DNA from: Cylindrodendrum hubeiense
Taxonomy: Eukaryota > Ascomycota > Sordariomycetes > Hypocreales > Nectriaceae
Direction: 5' to 3'
Assembly: GCA_014621425.1 (NCBI GenBank)
Contig: JAANBB010000223.1
Location: forward strand, 1-64,000
Length of the DNA: 64,000 bases
Shown: in pieces, positions 56,236-64,000 of the stretch
Layout: every line of letters begins with the position of its first letter
Position numbering within the stretch: the stretch's first letter is position 1
The notes under the pieces: model-generated
Database searches by the model: none
What the model was told of the DNA's origin: nothing
What the model saw: the letters and a program-made list of their open reading frames with translations, nothing else
Program-made: the position numbers and the translations under genes

Positions 56236-57563
56236 CTATTTCTTTCTAAAGCGCCCCTGAAGCCAGCATCTATACATTTTGATCTTCTCCGCTCGGTTGA
56301 CCAGCATGCGTCGATCAACTCCGAGGTTCTCGATCTCGAACAGCTGTGGAACATCTGCCACTGCCTGCTCTGACTCTGCCGCCTCGCCTTCTGCAGGCTC
56401 GGTGGTCGTGGCTGTCTTGCCCGACCAGATATCAGCGAGTTGGCCCTCGTCAAAAAAGTAGACTCGGGTTCCGTCGCCTCGGATGTAGAAATTTTCGTCA
56501 AGGTACCGGCCCTTGCGGAACCGAACCTGGGCCAGGTCTCCTCTTCCATAGTCTCGGAAGCAGACCAGGCCACCTGGCTTAAGGACCTTGTGGACGTTTT
56601 GCACAGCTTGTGCCCATTGGTCCGGGGAAAGAGCAGAAAAAATGAAAATCATAATGGCCACGTCTACGGATCCCTCCTCCAGGCCGGGAGGCAAGCTATC
56701 ACTGGAGACATCCCATACGTCGGCCTGGATCATCTTGGTGTCGTACCCTTCATGGTTGCGAATGACGTCTACGGCAGTTTTGGAGTAGTCGCAGGCGTGG
56801 ATCTTCAGGTGCGGGTTATTATTATTGGCCAGGATGGGGAATGCCGTATTACCGGCACCTGCGCCAATTTCCAGGAGGACCTTGGGGCCAGCGTCCTCCT
56901 TGGCTACCTCGGCAAGGATGGGGAATTCCTGCTGGAGCCACTTCCGGTTCTTGAAGAAGTTGGACTGATTGTTCTTGTAGAACAGGTTCCACCATCTAGC
57001 AGGATCTGCGCTGAACTTTTCTAGACGTCTGGTTAGCACGTCTGTTTGACAACAAGTAATTTGTAATAATTGAAGTGTGTGAAGGTGTTTGAGTCAGATG
57101 GGAGCGAAAGAATTGAAGGTATGCGTTGTCTTCAGTAGATTCAGATGAACTATGCATTAGGTATGGATATCATCATAAAACACCGGGCAAAAAAGCCCAG
57201 GTTATGTGTGTGGTAAGAGAAAAAAGGGTGCGACTTACTCTTCTCAAAGTCCGAGACGGGGAACTGACGCTGTTTGGCGTACTGCTGTTCAGCATACTCC
57301 TTGTACGTGTCATCCGTCTCGACGTGGTCCCAGGCGTTGAACTCGAAGACATCATCCCCCGCGCTCAAGAACCGGCTGCCAAACTGGAAGGGATCACTCC
57401 GCTTCAGGTTGTTGGTCGGGTCGTGCGACAGGTGAGGTGGCACCTCGGTAGCAGCCTGGGACTCTGTGTCCTTGATATTCAGCGCGGCCAAGTTCTCGAC
57501 AGGAACGGCCTCAACTGCCGGGCTCGCGGTGGCATCACCACTCGGCGCTGGTGACGCCATCAT
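56236..57563 (-). CDS. TRM140: tRNA N3-methylcytidine methyltransferase (TRM140/METTL2 family)
   Basis: Exons 57563-57239 and 57020-56236 give 369 residues. The N-terminal region includes DVFEFNAWDHVETDD, then FSADPARWWNLFYKNN. SAM-binding motif I reads VLLEIGAGAGNTAFPI, and later motifs include HACDYSKTAVDVI, DVAIMIFIFSALSP and LKPGGLVCFRDYGRGDL. The C-terminus is VDRRMLVNRAEKIKMYRCW. The family puts m3C at position 32 of tRNA Thr and Ser anticodon loops, with SAM as donor. In S. cerevisiae the enzyme is fused to actin-binding Abp140; here there is no such fusion. The 3' end lies only 55 bases from that of the convergent phosphatase gene. Confidence 0.93.
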
Positions 57564-58004
57564 GAACTCGGTAAGCCTCGGAGCATGCACTTGCAGGCGC
57601 AAGTGATGTGCCTCTGGCAGCACGGAAATATTCGTGCTGTGAAAGTGAGGATGTAAGGAAGTTCGAAGTCCAAGAAAATTTCAGTTCAGAAATGAGTTTT
57701 GTCTTGGATCCTCCAGGCTGTGGGGCACATTGGCCGACACTATTGGCTGCTGTAGCCGGAGCCGGATTAACACAGACACCGCCATATTGAGGTGCAGCTT
57801 CTGGGGCCAATCACGGGGAGCTAAGGGGAGCATGGACATCTAACCTCGAGTCTCCCTCCCGTGTCCCTTCGAACAGCGTCACTCTGAGGTCGGACGATTG
57901 ACAAATTCCTCTAACGAAGCTCTCTCCGAAAAATAATCATCTGCGTCACGATTTAGGAAACGTCCTCCTCCTCGCGATCCCTGATAATCCAGCACCTACC
58001 CGCC
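57564..58004. other. Divergent promoter region of TRM140 and EMC2
   Basis: About 440 bases separate the two start codons, so the promoters share this space. No regulatory site is recognised with confidence. Confidence 0.6.
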
Positions 58005-59141
58005 ATGGCACCGTCGCTCTTGCAGCCGCAAGGCCACCTATCACCAGCCGAGACCCTCAAGCTCGCGCAACAAGCCCCCGACATCTTGCGACGAAACCCA
58101 AAGGCCATCTCGGCGTCGCCCCTCCTCTCACTCTTCTCAGCCCCAGAGACCGCCGACCTGTGGACCATATACGAGAACCTCCTGCTGTCATGTCTTCGAA
58201 CAGGCGACGACGAGTCGGCGCATCATTGCCTGGAGAGACTGGTGCTGCGATTTGGCGACAACAACGAACGCTTGATGGCGTTCAAGGGGTTGGTTAAGGA
58301 GGCCGAAGCCAGTAACCACAACGAGCTACTCGCAGTGCTCAAGGAGTACGAGGATATCTTGGAGGATAACCAGGCAAACATTGTAAGACAAGTTTGCGAC
58401 GGTCATGGGACGCTCGACTGACAAGCAACAGCCTATCGCGAAGCGACGAGTAGCCCTTTTCCGATCAATGGGCAAGACGCCCGAGGCGATTACGGCCTTG
58501 ATAGGATTGCTCGAATTTAGCCCGACGGATGCTGAGGCATGGTCTGAGCTGGCAGATTTGTATCTGTCCCAGGGATTGTACTCTCAGGCTATCCACGCAC
58601 TGGAAGAGGTGCTCGTGGTGACACCGAATGCTTGGAACGTACGTGGCCCTGACTTTATCCTCGAAGAGGACCCCACCTGACAGACAATGTTTAGATGCAT
58701 GCCCGCCTAGGAGAGGTGTCATTAATGGCGGCCAATGTTTCGACCGAAGGATTTCCCCAGAAACACCTAGCAGAGTCCCTGAAACGGTTCTGCCGGAGCA
58801 TTGAGCTTTGCGAGGATTACTTGAGAGGATACTATGGACTGAAGAAGGTAAGCTAAGAGGATGCGCTCGTGGAGGAGCGATCAACGTTGTTAACATTGTA
58901 CTAGGTCACCGACAAGCTCTTGAGCGAGCCGGTAAAGCTCAAGAAGCAAACAGAGGGTGAGGGTTTCTCTCTGCCACAGAAGGAGACGATTGAGAAACTC
59001 AACCAGGCGGCAACCAAGAAGCTGGCAGAGATCGTGCGACGACATGGGGCGCAAGAGCCGCTGTGGCAGGGGTATAATGCAGATGAGATTGTTGCGGCTA
59101 AGGCGTTGCTCGACAGCTCAGCGTCGAACGTGGTCCGGTGA
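58005..59141 (+). CDS. EMC2: ER membrane protein complex subunit 2 (TPR protein)
   Basis: Four exons (58005-58382, 58432-58638, 58695-58847, 58905-59141) give 324 residues, close to other fungal Emc2 proteins. All introns are phase 0. TPR-like helix pairs are visible: ALIGLLEFSPTDAEAWSELA, LYLSQGLYSQAIHALEEVL, then MHARLGEVSLMA and FCRSIELCEDYLRGYYGLKK. The C-terminus (LNQAATKKLAEIVRRHG) matches the family. Emc2 is the soluble cytosolic scaffold of the EMC, which inserts tail-anchored and multipass proteins into the ER membrane. In fission yeast the relative is Oca3. Confidence 0.93.
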
Positions 59142-60283
59142 GAACATGTTTGCAGAAGGGTTGTGTAACCCGGCGCTTTAGTTGAGATGGCGGGCTTCTT
59201 TGCAGTCTGCGTAGGGCAACGGGACCAGGAAGCCGGCAGTGGCCGCCTCCGTGCGGGACATCGGTGACATAAGCGCCCCTGACTAGGAGAGGCCCTCTGA
59301 ATACGGAGTATCACAGTTGGAAAGACGATAGATGTGGTAGGAGACAGCATACGGCAGAATCTTGGCTCCTAGAGCTCGTCATGTGGCGGCTTGGGTGACA
59401 GGGAAGTTGGGCGCCTAGCACGTGGCGCCACTCGAGGACGGGTGGCGGGGAACGGCCTTGTCTAGTGAATACGGGGAAAGTCGGCCAGGGAACAGAAGGG
59501 AAACAGCTCGAGTACAGCCCACGACAAGTGTAGGTATTTGTGACATTGCCACTAGAGCCTCGATACCTTAGGTTCTTAGTACAAGACATAAAGAAATAAA
59601 TACTAATGACCCTCATAGAGGAGGATACACCTGAGTACCGTGGTAATCGGGAGCATCAAGTCTTTGCATATCAACCTGAATCTGCGTTTACAATCATCGT
59701 GGAGTGTGGATGGGAGACGAGAAGAGCCGGGTGATTCCAATGTTGTTGGGGGCGCCGGAGAGTGACGGGTGAGGGACGACGGATGACGCGGTCTTGGGCC
59801 GAAACAATCAGTGCCTAGTGGAGGTTGAAGGGAGAGCCTCGTTGTTTCAATTGCTACCACTATCGGGCACGTTGGGCTACAATAACTTAGACAATTACAC
59901 GTTACAATTCGGGTGCTAACCGGAGGGTGCAGCCGTAGCGCATGCCTTGGGTTTCAATGTGGACAGAAAGTAGACGGACCGGGAAACAGGAAGTCGGTGC
60001 CAACCAAGTGCAGCGTGTAAGGGGGGGGAGGGTCGCTCCGTTTCGGTCCCACCGTTGCCCAATGTTGAGAGCCGAGATGCATCCATCCCATGATCATTGA
60101 CGGTTGGGTACCCAGAGGAGAGCCTTGCAGGTGTGTGGATGTGAGTGTGAGTGGAGGCATTTTCGTCGGGGGAGCCGCTGTCCATTGTGGGAGCAGGGAA
60201 TAGCCGACTGGGCATCAGACTGGATGATCCCATGATCCATGACCCAGTAGTTCTCGGAGCTTGGATCTTCGGGGGATTCTGGG

Positions 60284-60335
60284 CTCTGGGTTGGGTTCCA
60301 GGTTCTGTGTTGGGTTCTGGGTTCTGGGTTCGGAG
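60284..60335. repeat. GGGTTCTG-type tandem repeat
   Basis: About six imperfect copies of a 7-8-base unit (gggttctg, gggttggg, aggttctg) run in tandem. Confidence 0.8.
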
Positions 60336-62695
60336 GATTGTTACGGTGTCCAGGCCAGCTGCTGGGATGGCCTGGGCTGTCTTTTGGCGCGGGCCTCAAA
60401 CTCGCTCCGCCATGTGTGGCTGCTGATCAAGGCCCGGAATGGGAAGCTTGGACGTCGGAAATACCAGAAAATATCGCCACCAGCTAGCCACAGGCGCAGC
60501 TGGATGGAGGATGGAGGCTCGGCGGGAGCCAATTGCCCACTACTGTACATCATCATTGGCCAAGGCTGCTGGGCAGAATCGGGGGCATTCTGGGAGGAGG
60601 GAGAAAGGAGGGCGAGGCGCAACGCATTAATAAGTCTATGCCATTAGCATAAGGCAACTAGAAGGCGGCCGTGGCTTGCGCAGGCGCGTCGTGTAAGTAG
60701 CATGTGGGCACAGTCAGCAACCAAGCAATGCAAACCTGGCAACCTGGTTATGGAGCAAAGCCTCATTTCCTCGCTCAGACTCCACCGGCTCGCAGCCGTT
60801 GTCAACGATGAGCTGGCCAGCGCAGGCCCTGTCGCGACGATGGGTCCCGAGGGACGGACGGAAAACCGTTGGCCACAGTACAAAACCGGGTGTGGAAGAT
60901 CGGGCGTCAAGGCGCGGCCTGGAAGCTTGAGGCGCATCCTCCGCATCGTGACCTGCCAACCAGCGCCGGGATTGTGGCAGCGATGCAGCGGGTTTTGCAG
61001 GCGGGATGGTGCCAGAAAAAGGGCCTTGCTGGCAGACGGGCCAAAACATCGAGGGCCGACGGAGTCGGTGTGATATAAGTGATGTGGTTTGCCGAATGCG
61101 CCATGTTGAAAAAAATAGAAAATTGGTTGCCTCTTTCTGAAAGCCTTTGTTCGTACCGGACGACGTGATGGTGGTTAAGCTTTGACGAGCCGATCGATAC
61201 ATGAACTGAATCTGCGACAAGAAACGCCGCGCAACCGAACAGACCGAACAATATACCCTGTCTCTACGTCCCTCACACTTTCTCGAAATCTACCCGCTCC
61301 TCGGGCCGCCCCGTCTTTCAACCACGTACCGCACCGTATACTGGGCTCCGGTTGGGTGACCATGTTGCAAAACCAGGCTGAGACGCAGCCAACACGGCCG
61401 GGCGCAGGATCTCACCCAAGAATGGAAGCACACGAAACAGCGCCAACACGGACATTTGCTTGGAAATCGAGAGGAATCATGAACCGATGACAAAAAAAAC
61501 TCCCCTCCCAAAAACGGATCAGCAAACCAGTTTGCACCGGAAGGAGGAGGATGACAACGTGTCAGATACCTCACCGTGAAAGCCACGGCAGCACGCACAT
61601 ATCCTGGCAATCGGATACTCAACCCACTTGAAACGAACACGACTGACCTACGCCGCCTTCATTGGCTCGCCGGCCCAGCCGTCCGTGGCAATCGCAGGAA
61701 AACATCACCACCCTGGTATACTAACACGAAAAAAAACCTCAAAGATCCGCGGCTGCCTGGCCATGCAAGTAAGTCGTCCCCCCCGTTTTCCTCCAGTGCC
61801 AGCGGGTTGAGTTGATTGCCTGCCTGGAAACTTGGGTCTTTTCGTCAGTCCTGTCGCTGTAGAGCCTACGCGATCCTCTTAGACCCTTTGCTGCCTACCC
61901 GTGTCCCTGCTCGCCCGTTCACGCTCCCGTGCCCTTTGAGCTTATTGCTGTCTACTGTTGCTTATTTCCACTGCTCATCGAAAACCTGTGTTATAAAAAG
62001 CTGCTATCCCTGTGTCTGGCGTTAAGGCGGCCTGAACTATCGGCCGTCTCAGCAACTGGAGGGGTAATTGGAGGTTAGGTAGGCCAAGTCAGCCGGCGGC
62101 CGTCAGAGTGAGTCAGTCAGTCACTGTCAACAAATCAATCAAAGCAATCAACCCAACTGCGCCAGCTCCAGCTCGTGCGTGGCAGCAAGCAACCGCAGCA
62201 GCACAGCAGCACGCCAGTGTCTGCAGACGGCACCTGGCACCGCCGCGCTTTGCTAGGGTTTCCTTTTCTTACTTTTTTTTTTGCCGTCTCTCTCGTACTT
62301 CCTTCTTCTTTCCCCTTCCACTTTTCTTCTTAATTCCTCTTCAACCTCCCTTTGGCATCCCCCGACCTGGATCGCCTTATACTACAGACGACATCAAAAG
62401 AGCGCTTCTTCTCGCCATCCGTCGTCCTCATCTTGTCGCCGTGTTATTCAATAAACAAAAGCTCGTGTCCGTTGTCCTGGTCCTAGGCAACACACCAACA
62501 CACCCGGACCCCACCCAACCACACCGCACCACACCACCCTGTATCGCCGCTAGGAATCCAAGCTGCTGCTGTTCCGCTACGGTGTCACTGCCGGCTCATA
62601 CAACAACATCAACAAACCCGTCGTCAACAAGCCGTGGCCGCCCAAGTCAGACTTCGTACAAGGCTCCAATTACACGAACTAACTTGTAAGTAACC

Positions 62696-62701
62696 TAACT
62701 T
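62696..62701 (+). promoter_or_regulatory. Possible 5'UTR intron donor near the right edge
   Basis: A GTAAGT word follows 400 bases of leader-like C/T and CAA-rich sequence. No matching coding exon lies inside the window, so this is only a candidate. Confidence 0.25.
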
Positions 62702-63651
62702 CCTCTGTGTTTCCCCACTCTTTTTCCTCTTTCCGAACGTCGTCTTCGTTCCTCGTGGATGGTGGTATTGTGGTCGTTGTTATGGCGGTGGAGGTCCGGC
62801 AAGTGAGCGGCGGCCCATGTGATCATCACCGCCCGCATCGAACAAGCAAGCCAAGCGGACAAAAGCAAAGCGGCGGCGACTCTGCATGAAATGACGATGC
62901 TGCAACTGCGACGACTGCGACTGCAAGTGCGACTGCGATTGCTGCACTGCTGTTTGCCATGCCTCTCGTCCCATTCCTGTCTATCCGTTCATGGTGGCCC
63001 ATGTCTACAAGCCTGTTCCCAGCTTCGAGCCTCCGTCTCGGTCGTGCCCCATTTCCAGGCTCTTCCATCAGGCTGCCGGCCGCCCCCACCAGTCTTGGGT
63101 CTTGGGCATCGGCAGCGATCCTGACGCCCTAAGCCTTGGGGCTACCCCGGCTGCCGACGACGGTGCACGAAAGAAGCTTGGATCAGGACGGACTGGGGCC
63201 AGATAGGATACGCCAAGGGCGCCGCCCAAAGGACGGTGGGCCAGTCGATGTTGGGCCCAGCAGCTGCGCCAGCGCCAGCCAAAAAAAAAGGGCGCCAGCA
63301 AACAGGGCCTATCGACAGGGCGACGAACCAGGATGTCCCGGGACTGGGCGGCTGAGAATGGTCGCTGCCCAGCAGCAAGCAGTTCAGTTGTCAGTGATTC
63401 AGTGATTCAGCGGTCCAGCAGTCAGCCAGTGAGTCAACCCGCCAGTCGACTTCCGTCCGTCGTCAGCCGGGCGGACAAGGGTGATTGGATGGACATGGTC
63501 CAGAACGCCATGGGATAGGCTGGGACAGGCTGGGATGGCCCATGGCAGTCCATGATCCATGGAGAGCCCCTGTAGCCGAATTGGCGGGGACGCTCGCATT
63601 GGCACCCTGTTTGCGCCTTGGGTCGCGGCGCACCACGCCGCCCTTTGAGAC

Positions 63652-63683
63652 CGCTGGAACGCTGGGACGCTGGGACGCTGGGA
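63652..63683. repeat. Four-copy 8-bp tandem repeat CGCTGGGA
   Basis: Four contiguous 8-base units (cgctggaa, then cgctggga three times) occur near the right edge. A related ggctgggaca/ggctgggatg pair lies at 63518-63538. Confidence 0.85.
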
Positions 63684-64000
63684 TGGACGCCGCCTCTCGA
63701 TGTCATGTCGCCGGTCCGGGGGTTGTTACTGCTGTCCGACACGACGACCAATCTTGTCAAAACCTCGCCCCTCCTGCCCCGTTGCTGACAGACCGTTGTG
63801 TTCCTAATAGTCGTCTGCCCATCGTCTCGTTGGCTCTGTCGTCGCATTGCCCGCTGCCCGCTGCCCGCCTCGATCGATTCGCTTGCGCCGCGCACCACGT
63901 ACATCAACTTAGATACCTACATAGTACGTGCATTTACACTCTCGGGTCAAAAGTCAACCCTCGGTCGCTCACCCGCCGGCCAGGTTTTTGACTCTCGCCC

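Larger units (their letters stand above)
59142..64000. other. Gene-free right-hand region, probably upstream and leader sequence
   Basis: No frame in these 4.9 kb shows a domain or a credible exon model. Around 62250-62690 the sequence becomes C/T rich and CAACAA rich like a long fungal 5' leader, and a GTAAGT donor occurs at 62696. A 5'UTR exon whose coding part lies to the right of the window is a reasonable inference. Simple repeats at 60284-60335 and 63652-63683 are listed separately. Confidence 0.5.

Overview
The window is nuclear DNA of a filamentous ascomycete, most likely a Sordariomycete and possibly Hypocreales. The evidence is numerous short introns (about 47-120 bp, GTAAGT/GTATGT-type donors), long pyrimidine-rich leaders, moderately GC-rich coding regions and fungal-specific families such as IRC20, EIS1, RCY1, MID1 and the RFX/CPCR1-type regulator. 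No bacterial, viral or transposon genes were recognised. All gene models were built by hand by joining reading frames at splice sites with matching phase. The genus is an inference.

Layout: 1-13.4 kb is gene dense: the 5' end of an unidentified minus-strand gene, a small unknown protein, a CocE/X-Pro peptidase-like hydrolase, a divergent fumarylacetoacetase-family enzyme, a TRAP-alpha/IRC22-like ER protein, a large SNF2-RING protein (IRC20) and mitoribosomal mS41 (FYV4). From 13.4 to 22.0 kb no gene can be supported; this stretch holds many simple repeats and TAGGTAGG palindromes and ends at a short bZIP-like basic-region gene preceded by an overlapping upstream ORF. After another 2.3 kb gap come a lysine-rich SMAP-domain protein, RAMP4, a small predicted mitochondrial membrane protein, the calcium-channel subunit MID1 and the ER-shaping protein YOP1.

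From 34 to 46 kb lie an RFX transcription factor, aspartokinase HOM3, the F-box recycling factor RCY1 and the TFIIH kinase KIN28. From 47 to 59 kb lie a secreted histidine-rich protein, a Frag1/DRAM/Sfk1 membrane protein, eisosome protein EIS1, a tyrosine-phosphatase-like protein, the tRNA m3C methyltransferase TRM140 and EMC2. The last 4.9 kb has no gene that can be supported and looks like upstream and leader sequence for a gene beyond the right edge.

Functionally this is mostly a housekeeping neighbourhood, not a metabolic cluster. Several genes serve the ER and membrane system (TRAP-alpha-like, RAMP4, YOP1, EMC2, MID1, RCY1, EIS1, Sfk1-like), but they are interspersed with unrelated genes. 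The most unusual items are the histidine-rich secreted protein, the FAH-like enzyme with changed substrate-pocket residues, the zipper-less bZIP gene with its overlapping uORF and very large upstream region, and several unusual exon structures.
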